Source: Mesorhizobium sp. (GTDB lineage: Bacteria > Pseudomonadota > Alphaproteobacteria > Rhizobiales > Rhizobiaceae). From it: DNA of 62,500 nucleotides. Of this stretch, positions 45,158 through 53,544 are shown piece by piece (the first letter of the stretch is position 1; each line of letters begins with the position of its first letter). A model generated the notes under the pieces. The model had not been told where the DNA came from. It worked only from the letters and a program-made list of their open reading frames with translations, and made no database searches. The stretch covers positions 1 through 62,500 of the forward strand of contig SAJS01000012.1 in NCBI GenBank assembly GCA_004017535.1, given 5' to 3'. A program made the position numbers and the translations under genes.

Positions 45158-45202
45158 CTACGCTATCACGGCACTTACGTTGCGTAAATCGTCGGCCGCC
45201 AT
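45158..45202 (-). other. 14-codon open frame in the tfuA-protease gap
   Basis: A tiny frame, MAADDLRNVSAVIA, fills most of the 79-bp gap between tfuA and the protease gene. There is no good ribosome-binding site and no Cys/Ser/Thr-rich core, so it is probably not a precursor peptide, but it is recorded because it is the only short frame inside the operon gaps. Confidence 0.12.
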
Positions 45203-45213
45203 GAGATCACGGC

Positions 45214-45936
45214 CTATAGCGCCAGCCCTGCATCATCCATATCCTTGGAGAAAGCCGAGGTTAGCTGCAATTCCGGCATGGGGTGTGCTTTTTCAAATTC
45301 TTGCTCCCGCAAAAGTTCGAGTGCCCGCAGGGCATCTTGCCTTTTTTGCTGAACGAAAGCCGCGCCGAGCTCCCTGCACAATCTCTCGACGTCGTCCTTG
45401 CCGTTGTGCGCATCCCGGACCATCCGTGCCAGAGTGCGCTCGCGAAAGTTGACGGCCCGTGCCGTACTCTCGAGCCTCGCCTGCTGTTCGGGTGAAATCA
45501 CGCCGCGCCGGCAAGCAGCGCGGAGGGTCCGGCGCAAGTCAATCAGCGCGTGCGTCAATTGAGCGAAATTCACCTCGGCCGGTCCATGCAATACCGCTAC
45601 AGCGTCGTCGGGTGCAAAGGCGAAGCGGCGATACCATCGGTAGATAAGCCCGACGCCTTGCATATGGGGGAACAGCTCGGCTGCTCGAAGGGCACCCATG
45701 CTGGCCGCGCCGACGACATGAATGCCGCGGCTGAGAGCCCACAGGATTTCCTTGTGCCGAACCGCCGGCTCAGCCTGAAAACCGCCGTCTATGATAAGGA
45801 TCGCACTCGGGTAGAAATGCTGCACGGCCGAAACGATCGAGCCTTGCACGGCGGGGGGGAGGCATACCGCATCGACGACCTTCAACGCGTCGGCATGGGA
45901 CACGGTAGGGCCGGTGAAGACGAGTTTCGGGCGCAT
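45214..45936 (-). CDS. tfuA: TfuA-like protein
   Basis: 240 aa. The TfuA core is clear: MRPKLVFTGPTVSHADALKV, LIIDGGFQAEPAVRHKEILW, GIHVVGAASMGALRAAELFP, YRRFAFAPDDAVAVLHGPAE. TfuA proteins accompany a YcaO enzyme in trifolitoxin production and in thioamide formation (peptides, methyl-CoM reductase), where TfuA is thought to deliver sulfur. The ATG is preceded by AGGGGTAG, and the gene starts 5 bp after the ycaO stop, so the two are almost certainly translated together. The C-terminal 100 residues are charged and helical. Confidence 0.93.
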   Translation of the reverse strand: MRPKLVFTGPTVSHADALKVVDAVCLPPAVQGSIVSAVQHFYPSAILIIDGGFQAEPAVRHKEILWALSRGIHVVGAASMGALRAAELFPHMQGVGLIYRWYRRFAFAPDDAVAVLHGPAEVNFAQLTHALIDLRRTLRAACRRGVISPEQQARLESTARAVNFRERTLARMVRDAHNGKDDVERLCRELGAAFVQQKRQDALRALELLREQEFEKAHPMPELQLTSAFSKDMDDAGLAL

Positions 45937-45941
45937 AATCT

Positions 45942-47096
45942 CTACCCCTGCAAAAGCGGTTGCAAGGCAGGAATGACAATCCTGACAACGGACAGAGCGT
46001 CGAGCGGTCCCGTTCCCACCCGGATTAGGTGAACGGCATCGAATCCTCTCTCTTCGAGAATTGCTAAGAGGACCGAAAGCGCGTCCGACGCCGTGTTGAC
46101 CTTCTGCTCGGCGAGCGCACGGAAATCCACGCTGCGCGGACCATCCCGGAGGAGCCGGCGATGCGCTGCGATCATCTGCCGATCGGGGTATTTCGGATAG
46201 GATGCGCGCGTCAGGTCGTCGCGCGCGCCCGAGATCGCCGCCAGACGGGCCTGGGCCGCTTCGTAGATGGCGTGTGCCGCCGCGTCGGCGAAACTGAAAC
46301 CGGCAGCCGAGCCATCAGCCGGATGATCCAAAAGGACCGTTTCGATCGGTTCGTCTTCTAGCAGATGGCACCACACCACCGGGATGCTCAACGGCGACAA
46401 AGCCTGCCAAAGGCCAACCAGCACGTTCTTGGCTGCCAAAGTTTCCAGGAGATCGCGGAGCGACGGATCATCGACCGTCTCGAGATCGATGCGTTGACGG
46501 TGGAAAAAACCGTGGGTCCGGTATGCCGTGGCGATCGCGTCGCGTTCAATGCATTCAAGCATGCCATGGACGATGGCATCCGACTTCTCGAAGGCTGCGG
46601 CCAAACCGCTCGTCGACGCCGCAAAAACGCCGTCGTGGGGCAGTGACGGCAACACATACGCGGTGTGCGCGAGCTCGAACGGAACCAGGTCGCGGCTGCC
46701 GGTAAGAAGATTGTCCGCGGCTACCCACGCCGTCTCCCTGCCGCGCCATCCGGGCGCGGTGCCCCCCTGGAGATGCCTTTCGAAACGACCGGGCGGGATG
46801 CGCAATTGATCGGCGCAGCCGACGACTGTGTCGAAATTCGCCACCTGCTCCGCAAAGAAGGTCTCGGCCGATTCCAGCATGGCCGATATCGCGGCTTGCG
46901 CCAGGGTGGCGCCCTTTCCTTGCGCTACCGCGTTGGAGAGCGAGAACGGTCTTGTCACCTGCACGACCGGGATGCCGAGTTGGTCGAGCCCGGTAATGTC
47001 GGCGATCCGTGTAATGCCAAGGCCTTGGCGCATGTTCATCAGCCTCGCCAGCGCCTCGTCGGGCGGCGGACCAAGGCGTTTATATTGCTCCAGCAT
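45942..47096 (-). CDS. ycaO: YcaO-family ATP-dependent backbone-modifying enzyme
   Basis: 384 aa. The ATP-grasping motifs of YcaO are visible: ISAMLESAETFFAEQ near 68 (S-x3-E-x2-E), GMLECIERDAIATAYRTHGF near 182 (E-x2-ER), and IYEAAQARLAAISGARDDLT (third motif with Gln/Arg). YcaO enzymes phosphorylate a peptide amide oxygen to make azolines, amidines or, with TfuA, thioamides. The protein lacks an N-terminal leader-binding (RRE) domain and the C-terminal proline-rich tail of azoline-forming cyclodehydratases, which fits the TfuA-dependent thioamide class. It follows the regulator gene by 23 bp. Confidence 0.93.
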   Translation of the reverse strand: MLEQYKRLGPPPDEALARLMNMRQGLGITRIADITGLDQLGIPVVQVTRPFSLSNAVAQGKGATLAQAAISAMLESAETFFAEQVANFDTVVGCADQLRIPPGRFERHLQGGTAPGWRGRETAWVAADNLLTGSRDLVPFELAHTAYVLPSLPHDGVFAASTSGLAAAFEKSDAIVHGMLECIERDAIATAYRTHGFFHRQRIDLETVDDPSLRDLLETLAAKNVLVGLWQALSPLSIPVVWCHLLEDEPIETVLLDHPADGSAAGFSFADAAAHAIYEAAQARLAAISGARDDLTRASYPKYPDRQMIAAHRRLLRDGPRSVDFRALAEQKVNTASDALSVLLAILEERGFDAVHLIRVGTGPLDALSVVRIVIPALQPLLQG

Positions 47097-47119
47097 CGCG
47101 GATGCTCTTGCAGGGCCGG

Positions 47120-50100
47120 CTAGCGCCGAACGGGCGATTCGGGATTGACGATAAGCGCGGCGCCCGGCTCGAGAGCGGATTTCGCACGTTCGACCTGATC
47201 GTGATAGCGCGACGCCAGTTCAGGTGACAGGCCTGATGATTGAAGGGTTTCGTATGTACTGATGAGGAAAGGCACGGCGCTTTGCTCCGCGGCTATGGCG
47301 ATGCTCTTTTCGAGGGCTGCGACTACGTCCGCCTTCGGATCCCCCTGGAGAAGAAGTAGCTCCGCCCTTCGCCTGTAGAGTTCGGCCAGCCAGAAGCAGC
47401 TGCCGCCGGCCTCGGCCTGCGCCACAGCCGAGTCCAGCAGAGCGAGCGCCTCATCGACCTCGGCAGTTCGTGTCAAAAGCTCTGCCAGCATGCCGCAATA
47501 GACCGGTTCGTCCTCAGGCGTCTGGAACTCGCCATGGACGCCAAGGCCCTGGCGCATTTTTTCCCTGCCGCTCTCGACCTGGCCGGCGTTGCCGTCGCAC
47601 CAGCCTTCGAAAATTTGCGCTGCGGCGGCGAGGGCCGGCATATGATGGCGCTCCGTCAAGTGGCGCAGATCCGCTATCACGCTTCGCAGCATCGAAAAAT
47701 CGCGGCGATAGCAATGCAGCATCGCCTCGTTCAGGTATGCATGTGCGATGCTGCCGGCATGTCCGGTTTGCTGCGCCCAACTCCTAGCTTCCGACATCGA
47801 ATCGAGCGCGCTTGCCGGCTTTCCGACGAACCACATTGACAAGGCGCGGTGGGCGAGCCCGCAGACCCTCGCGTCATGTCCGCCGAACAACGCAGCATGG
47901 GCTTTGCCCTGGCCGTGCTCATAGAGCGACAGTCCGGCGTCGACGGCCGCGATGCAGCGATCGTGGCGGCCAAGATTGAAGTCGATTGCCCACACGCAAT
48001 GCCTGGCCTGGAGTTGCACTTCGGCATCCTCGACATCCCTGAGATCGCTGAGCACGACCTCCGCCCGCTCGCCGTCCATGACGGTATCCGTAAACCACCA
48101 GCCCCAGTAGATCGGAAACCACTTGGCCCGCTCGGCCACCGGCCGCCGCCGGGCGATCACCACGCCGTCCTCGTACAATTTGCGGGCGGGCGCCGAGTTC
48201 GGACCTTCGACAGCGGTCAGGATGGGACCGAGCACGATCATTGCCGATAGGCGCAGCGCGTCTCGCGTGTCGGCTGCCGCAACGCGCTCGCAGAGCGCCA
48301 ATGCATGTTCGAGTATCTGCCTCGCTTCCGCCATTGCCGAGCGGGACGAGCTTTCCGTGCCTGCGATCACGAACTGAGCGATCGCGTCCTCCAGAAGGCC
48401 TGCGCGCTCTGCATGCTCGGCGACCTCGGCGGTGCCCAGCCACCCGGCCAGGTTTCGGTTGCGGCTCACCGCGGCAAACAGGCGGCGATGCAAGGCCTGC
48501 CGTCTCTTGCGCAGCGTTGCGTTGTAGATCGTCTCCTGGATAAGCGCATGGCGCACGCCATAGACCGGAGCGCCGGAAGGCCGCACACGGATCAGGAACC
48601 CGGCCTCACTCAGCGAATCCAGCGCGTTTGCGATGATTTCGTCGTCGAGCTCCGGCAACAGCGCGCGCAGCAATTCATGATTGAAACGATTGCCGGCGAC
48701 GGCCGCAGCGCGCGCGACTTCGCGTGCCGACCCGAGCGTTTCGAGCCTGGCCTCGATCACGCTTTCAAACACCGAGGCATGACTGCGCGTCGCGGTCTGC
48801 TCCAGCCGATCCGTTGCCGAGGCCGCGTTCTCGCTCATCCACTGGCAGATTTCTTCGATGAACAGCGGGACGCCTCCGGTCACGCGGCCCACCACGTCGA
48901 GCAATTCGGGGGAAGTTGACGGCGTGCCTTGCGGCCACATGGCCGCGATCGCCAACCGCGTTTGCTCGCGGTTGAGCGGCTCTAGCGAGATATGCCTTGG
49001 ATTCGATGCTGCCAGCCAGCTCCCGGATTCAGGGCGCGTGGTCGCGATGACAAGCGCCCGGAAGTGACGGGCCGCCTGTGCAAGTTCAGCCAACAATTGT
49101 CTCGACGTCAGATCGATCCAATGGATGTCCTCGACCACCAGGATAATCGGCCCGCTGGCGCACAGGGCTTCGAGCGCGTGGCGAACCGCCCAATTGGCTT
49201 TCGCGCGCATCGCTTCGGAGTCGATCTCCTTGAGCATCGGATCGGCTCCCGCTGCGCCGAGCAGGAACGAAAAGATTTCAATGATTTCAGGATCGCGGAC
49301 GTCATTATCGCGGAATGCTTCCGCCACGGCGGCAGCGCTCAGCTGTCCTTCGTTGCCGGCGAGATCGCCGCGTACGTTCTGTAGCAGCGGATGCAGCGCC
49401 GAGCGCAAGCCGCCGGGCGTGCACTGGAAGAACAGCAATTTCGCGCGCTGGTGACGCGTGCGCCGGCGCACCTCGTGAAGAATGCGCGACTTGCCGATCC
49501 CCGCCTCGCCCTCGATCACCACCACGCCGCCGTTTCCCGCAATGGCGCTGTCCCATGCTTCAGCGATCGTGGCGAGCTCGGCCTCGCGATCGATGAGCGG
49601 ACTGATCAGCCGCCCGAAGGCGAAGAAGCGGTCGACCTCGCGCTTGTGACTCAGCGCGCGCCAGACCAGCTCCGGCTCGGCAAACCCCTTGATCGCATGG
49701 GCGCCCCTAAAGCTGAACACATGCGACCGGCGCGCTAGGTTGCGCGTCGCGTCCGAGACCACCACCGTGTCCGGCTGCGCGATGGCCTGGAGCCGCGTGG
49801 CCATCGCGAAGGCCGGGCCGGTGACATTGTCGTGTCCGGTATCGGCGTCACTCTTGTGGATCAGGGTCATCGATGTCGCGATTCCGACTCGGACATGCAA
49901 ATCGGCGCGGCCTTTGTCGGAGCCGACGCGCCTGCAGGCGTCGATGATTTCGAGCCCGGCTCGGATCGCCAGCGATGCCGCGTCCTTGGCGTCTATTTCG
50001 GCAGGAAACAAAGCAACGCCGCCATCACCGACCTCCACCTGGACGGCACCCGAGCATGACGCGACCGCCTGCCTCGTCGCCCGCTGGAAGGCTGATATCA

Positions 50101-50281
50101 GTTCCTCGAACTCTTCGATGTCCAGGATGGCAAGAAGGTCGGTCGATCCGACCAGGTCGTAGCAGAGCGCGGTCAGGATTCGACGCTCATGCCGGGCTTC
50201 GGACGGATTGTCGCCGTTGCCGCCCACAAAACCTGTTGCCACCGGCGCCCCCGGCAACGCGACCGGACCCTTCTCCGACAT
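47120..50281 (-). CDS. Cyclase-like / ATPase / TPR regulator heading the YcaO-TfuA operon
   Basis: 1053 aa. An N-terminal class III cyclase-homology domain at about 35-215 has ILTALCYDLVGSTDLLAILD (first metal Asp kept) and AVQVEVGDGGVALFPAE (second Asp kept, Lys replaced), but TGPAFAMATRLQAIAQP lacks the transition-state Asn. A STAND/AAA-type ATPase follows: GEAGIGKSRILHEV near 260, LVVEDIHWIDL, VIATTRPESGSW. The C-terminal half (about 600-1050) is TPR-like helical repeats. Start ATG 50281 has GAGGAAAA upstream. The architecture parallels the 7588-10887 protein but lacks its zinc ribbons. It is likely the signal-input protein of the operon; whether it makes cAMP is doubtful. Confidence 0.88.
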   Translation of the reverse strand: MSEKGPVALPGAPVATGFVGGNGDNPSEARHERRILTALCYDLVGSTDLLAILDIEEFEELISAFQRATRQAVASCSGAVQVEVGDGGVALFPAEIDAKDAASLAIRAGLEIIDACRRVGSDKGRADLHVRVGIATSMTLIHKSDADTGHDNVTGPAFAMATRLQAIAQPDTVVVSDATRNLARRSHVFSFRGAHAIKGFAEPELVWRALSHKREVDRFFAFGRLISPLIDREAELATIAEAWDSAIAGNGGVVVIEGEAGIGKSRILHEVRRRTRHQRAKLLFFQCTPGGLRSALHPLLQNVRGDLAGNEGQLSAAAVAEAFRDNDVRDPEIIEIFSFLLGAAGADPMLKEIDSEAMRAKANWAVRHALEALCASGPIILVVEDIHWIDLTSRQLLAELAQAARHFRALVIATTRPESGSWLAASNPRHISLEPLNREQTRLAIAAMWPQGTPSTSPELLDVVGRVTGGVPLFIEEICQWMSENAASATDRLEQTATRSHASVFESVIEARLETLGSAREVARAAAVAGNRFNHELLRALLPELDDEIIANALDSLSEAGFLIRVRPSGAPVYGVRHALIQETIYNATLRKRRQALHRRLFAAVSRNRNLAGWLGTAEVAEHAERAGLLEDAIAQFVIAGTESSSRSAMAEARQILEHALALCERVAAADTRDALRLSAMIVLGPILTAVEGPNSAPARKLYEDGVVIARRRPVAERAKWFPIYWGWWFTDTVMDGERAEVVLSDLRDVEDAEVQLQARHCVWAIDFNLGRHDRCIAAVDAGLSLYEHGQGKAHAALFGGHDARVCGLAHRALSMWFVGKPASALDSMSEARSWAQQTGHAGSIAHAYLNEAMLHCYRRDFSMLRSVIADLRHLTERHHMPALAAAAQIFEGWCDGNAGQVESGREKMRQGLGVHGEFQTPEDEPVYCGMLAELLTRTAEVDEALALLDSAVAQAEAGGSCFWLAELYRRRAELLLLQGDPKADVVAALEKSIAIAAEQSAVPFLISTYETLQSSGLSPELASRYHDQVERAKSALEPGAALIVNPESPVRR

Positions 50282-50662
50282 GCTGCGATTTTCCTCGCCG
50301 AGTGCAGTGACCGCAATATTAGCAAAGTGCGATGCTGTCCACAAAACACTTGATCGGTGGGCAGGGCAGGAAAAAGCCGATGCTGAGATCGTTATGGAGA
50401 GAAGTCCTCACGGCGCAAACCCTCCTTGGCGTTGACACCAGCTGTGACCGCTTTTGGTGGGCGGCCGGGATGACTTTGATGACCGAGATTGGGCGCTTAG
50501 CTGACGCTGCGGCCCGATGAGCTAGCATCAGCTGCGCAACTGTCGCGACACCGCCGGGCGACCGAAACGTGTTACAGATGGCTAAGGGCCGCTATTCGAC
50601 GACCGCAACTGTCTGGGCGGCCGGCGCTCGCGTATATTGGCGATGAACCCGTCAAGGCTGAG
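50282..50662. other. Intergenic, upstream of the YcaO-TfuA operon
   Basis: About 380 bp with no recognisable gene. It should hold the promoter of the leftward operon; no clear hexamer pair was recognised. Confidence 0.4.
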
Positions 50663-52428
50663 CTATTCAAGGCCTGCACTTCGTAGGCCTTCGATATATC
50701 TGGCACGGTCCTCTGACCGTATCAGTGGGTGGTATTTCTCGACCCAGTCGATGCTGAGATTCGGCTGTAGGCGTTTGCATTCGACGAGTCCTTGCCGTGC
50801 GGTTTCCAGATCACCGGCTAGCCCTGCGGCTGCTGTGAGTGTGCGCCATGCCGTTCCAAAGTTTGGTCTTATCTGCACGGCCCGACGTTCTGCTCTAAGT
50901 GCTTCGGGGTAGCGGCCGGCGACCAGATGGCAAAGACCCTCGACCGAGAGGTTCGCCGCTTGGGTTTGATCAAGGGGGCTCAATCGTCGTGCTATTTCGA
51001 GCTGACGGAGGCCATCTTCAGCAAGCCCCGCATAGCCGTACGCTACCCCCAAGATTATGTGGACGAATGCAAAGTTCGGGTTGCGCTGCAGTGCCTCGTT
51101 CAGTTCCTCCACCGCTGGCCCAAATCGTCTCGAAAACGCAGAGATGTAACCTGCCGCGAAATGGCCCATGGGTCGTCGGGATCGAGGTCTATCGCACCCT
51201 GGGCAAGCGCTAGGGCGCTTGATATGCCTGGCTCAAACTCCAAATTGCCGGAAATTACACGGGTGGCGAACGCCCACGCGAGAAGGCTGCGAGCGCGTGC
51301 ATAGTGGGGATCGAGCTCAATCGCTCGCTTCAAGAGGCTGATGCCAGTGTCCTCGTCTTGGATAACCCAAGTCCAGATATAAGGCATTGCTCGGACAACG
51401 CAGCCCCACGCGTCGAGACTCTCCGGCGCCTTACTTTGAAGGCGAAGGCGTTCGGCTGCGTAAATCTGCGGCTCTATCGCGGCGACAACGCTGTGAGTGA
51501 TCTCGTCCTGCACGGCGAAAATATCAGAGGCGAGGCGGTCGTAGCGCTCTGCCCAGATGTGATTGCCGCTGGCCGCGTCGATGAGCTGGCCAGTTACCCG
51601 CAATCGCTCACCCGCCTTGCGTACGCTGCCTTCCAGTACATAGCGAACATTCAGCTCGCGCGCGACCTGACGGATATCTGGCGCCTTGCCTTTGTACGCG
51701 AAGGACGAATTGCGAGCGATAACGAAGAAGCCCCGCAGCTTGGACGAGGCGGTAATGATGTCCTCCGCGATCCCGTCGCCGAAGTATTCCTGTTCGGTGT
51801 CGCCGCTCATGTTCTGGAACGGCAGGACAGCAACCGACGGCTTGTTGGGCAGCGCCAGTTTTCCGCCGGAAGGGTCGGGCACTGTCGACACGCTTGCGAT
51901 GTGACGGTCTAAGGCCACGCGATAGACTCGCACCGGCCGTGCAATGTTTTTGAGTTCTTTGTCGCCGATATCCTCGAAATCAACCTTCAGCTTGTCGCGC
52001 ACCTGCTCATATGCCGCACCCGACAGGCAAATCCCGTTAGGTTCGGCGATACCTTCCAGGCGAGCGGCAATGTTGACGCCGTCGCCCATAAGGTCGCCGT
52101 CGCCCTCCTCAACTATGTCGCCGATATGGACGCCGATGCGGAACTCGATACGTCGGTCAGGCGGCACGCCGGCGTTGCGTTCGAGCATTGCGTTCTGCAC
52201 CTCGATGGCGCACCGCACGGCGTCGACCACGCTGCGGAACTCAACAAGGGTTCCGTCACCGGTGCGTTTCACCACGCGCCCAATGTGTACCGCGATGGCA
52301 GGATCAAGCAGGTCGCTGCGGAGTGCCCGGAGGCGCGCGAGAGTCCGATCTTCGTCCAAACCAGCCAGCCGGCTGTATCCGACGACATCGGCGGCTAGGA
52401 TCGCGGCAAGTTTGCGGGTCTCGCTCAT
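50663..52428 (-). pseudogene. Adenylate cyclase with TolB-like and TPR regions, frameshifted
   Basis: Would encode about 587 aa. The class III cyclase at the N-terminus is intact (KLAAILAADVVGYSRLAGLD; RVVKRTGDGTLVEF; LMGDGVNIAARLEGIAEP). It is followed by a TolB-N-like domain (PSVAVLPFQNMSGDTEQEYF; LNVRYVLEGSVRKAGERL) and TPRs. Near 51160 the frame breaks: DLDPDDPWAISRQV in one frame should continue as HFAAGYISAFSRRFGPAVEE in another, a single-base slip at DDPW. The 168-codon TPR tail is otherwise clean. The start at 52428 has AAGGAGGGG. The cyclase part could still be made as a shorter protein of about 440 aa. Confidence 0.85.
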
Positions 52429-52764
52429 CTGCCCCTCCTTCACTCTCTGACATAGCACAGACTCAGGAGGGCTGCTCCATTTAGATCGGCTCGACCTGCA
52501 GCCGCTTCGGGGACCGCAGTGCGACATTGCTGGCGATGTCTGCTTCCAGATGATGGGAGGGCTTGGGCGAACGACGAGATGGAGGCGCAAGGCGGTCTTT
52601 CCGACATCGGCCCTGGTGCCCTATCTGTCCCAACACCAGCAACCTTAAAGGCGGGGTACACCGCGTCTAGTCGCGCTAACTTGCTCGCTCTGCCTGTCGC
52701 GTGACTTCCCGGAGTTGCCCTCTCTGGTGCGCCGCGGCGATTCCCTGCCCCCCAAACGCAAAAA

Positions 52765-52790
52765 ACCGCCCCGGGTTAGACCGGGACGGT
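52765..52790 (-). terminator. Copy of the rRNA-operon terminator hairpin
   Basis: ACCGCCCCGGGTTAGACCGG and onward to GACGGT; stem-loop with the T-run on the minus strand (AAAAA at 52761-52765). It belongs to the tRNA-fMet-derived repeat. Confidence 0.7.
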
Positions 52791-52809
52791 AATTGATTTA
52801 TGACAAAAT

Positions 52810-52850
52810 TGGTTGCGGGGACCGGATTTCGATCTGCTGACCTCGCTTGC
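52810..52850 (-). pseudogene. tRNA-fMet 3' fragment (relic, island boundary)
   Basis: TGGTTGCGGGGACCGGATTT matches the 3' end of tRNA-fMet with one change, then diverges into CGATCTGCTGACCTCGC. It has the same orientation as the copy at 42843 and the functional tRNA at 59777-59853. Confidence 0.75.
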
Positions 52851-52859
52851 GAAGTCCTT

Positions 52860-53207
52860 TCAACAGACGAACTCGGTTGCAGCGCTGTAGTGGCGGTAGC
52901 TCTCTACCGAATCGAACTCACCAATGAGAATGCCGATCAAGTTTGAAGGACTGCGGATCGAAACGCTCAGCGTCCACATGTGCACACGTGATTGACCGTC
53001 AGTGCAATGCAGAGAGTACGAGAACTTCCCACTTTCTGACAACGATGGGTCACACCATGGGTGTCTAAGGGAGCCGGCAAGTCCTCGATCATCTCGGCCC
53101 CCAACTTGCGGTGCCGGAGCCGGAACGATGCGCTCATGATAATCTTCGGCGCCCAGCATCCGCTCGCCGATGACGCTGACGCCTGCCACCGGTCTATTGT
53201 GCGTCAA
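52860..53207 (-). CDS. Small hypothetical protein next to the tRNA relic
   Basis: 115 aa from a TTG start (53207). The C-terminal half, GKFSYSLHCTDGQSRVHMWT and GEFDSVESYRHYSAATEFVC, has a decayed paralogue beside the other tRNA relic (42881-43200). The family is unknown. The N-terminal part may be wrong: an internal ATG (MLGAEDYHERIVP) is an alternative. It is divergent from a small membrane protein gene. Both copies having the gene next to a tRNA-fMet fragment suggests that it travels with the integration unit. Confidence 0.4.
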   Translation of the reverse strand: MTHNRPVAGVSVIGERMLGAEDYHERIVPAPAPQVGGRDDRGLAGSLRHPWCDPSLSESGKFSYSLHCTDGQSRVHMWTLSVSIRSPSNLIGILIGEFDSVESYRHYSAATEFVC

Positions 53208-53295
53208 TGAGAAGTTGCGATAGATGGATTCGGCTGTTGCAGCGATATGCTATTCCCAAATCAAATGCGCCGTCCTGACGATTGGAGTGCGAAAG

Positions 53296-53544
53296 ATGGC
53301 CGATGTTGTAGGGTCGAACGGATTGCTTACTAGCATTTTCGGCTTTGGCGCGTTTGTTACTGCATTGTTATTTATAATTTTTATTGGATTGATTGTCATA
53401 AAAGACCTTCCGATCATGGACCGGCGAGGGGGATACCTGTCATATTTCGTATCCAATCGAAAGAGAGAGTTGAAAATTCTGCTTTCGCTCTGGCTTTTAA
53501 GTGCAGGTATGATGCTTGCAACCGCCATAATGTCAAAGTTGTAG
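53296..53544 (+). CDS. Small AT-rich two-helix membrane protein
   Basis: 82 aa: a first hydrophobic segment SIFGFGAFVTALLFIIFIGL and a second LLSLWLLSAGMMLATAIMSK, with a positively charged stretch (FVSNRKRELKILL) between them. ATG 53296 has GGAG 8 nt upstream. The codon use is distinctly more A/T-rich than that of the surroundings (ATTTATAATTTTTATT around 53370), a sign of recent acquisition. Function unknown. Confidence 0.6.
   Translation: MADVVGSNGLLTSIFGFGAFVTALLFIIFIGLIVIKDLPIMDRRGGYLSYFVSNRKRELKILLSLWLLSAGMMLATAIMSKL

Larger units (their letters stand above)
52618..53050. repeat. Segmental direct repeat, right copy (tRNA-fMet 3'-end region)
   Basis: Partner of 42638-43100, same orientation. 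It contains the hairpin, the tRNA-fMet 3' fragment and the start of the similarity to the small gene that follows. The distance between equivalent points of the two copies is about 9.97 kb. Confidence 0.75.

Noticed and set aside
45158-45202. 14-codon frame as a RiPP precursor for YcaO-TfuA
   Set aside because: Too short, no ribosome-binding site, lacks a plausible leader and core; listed only as a low-confidence item.
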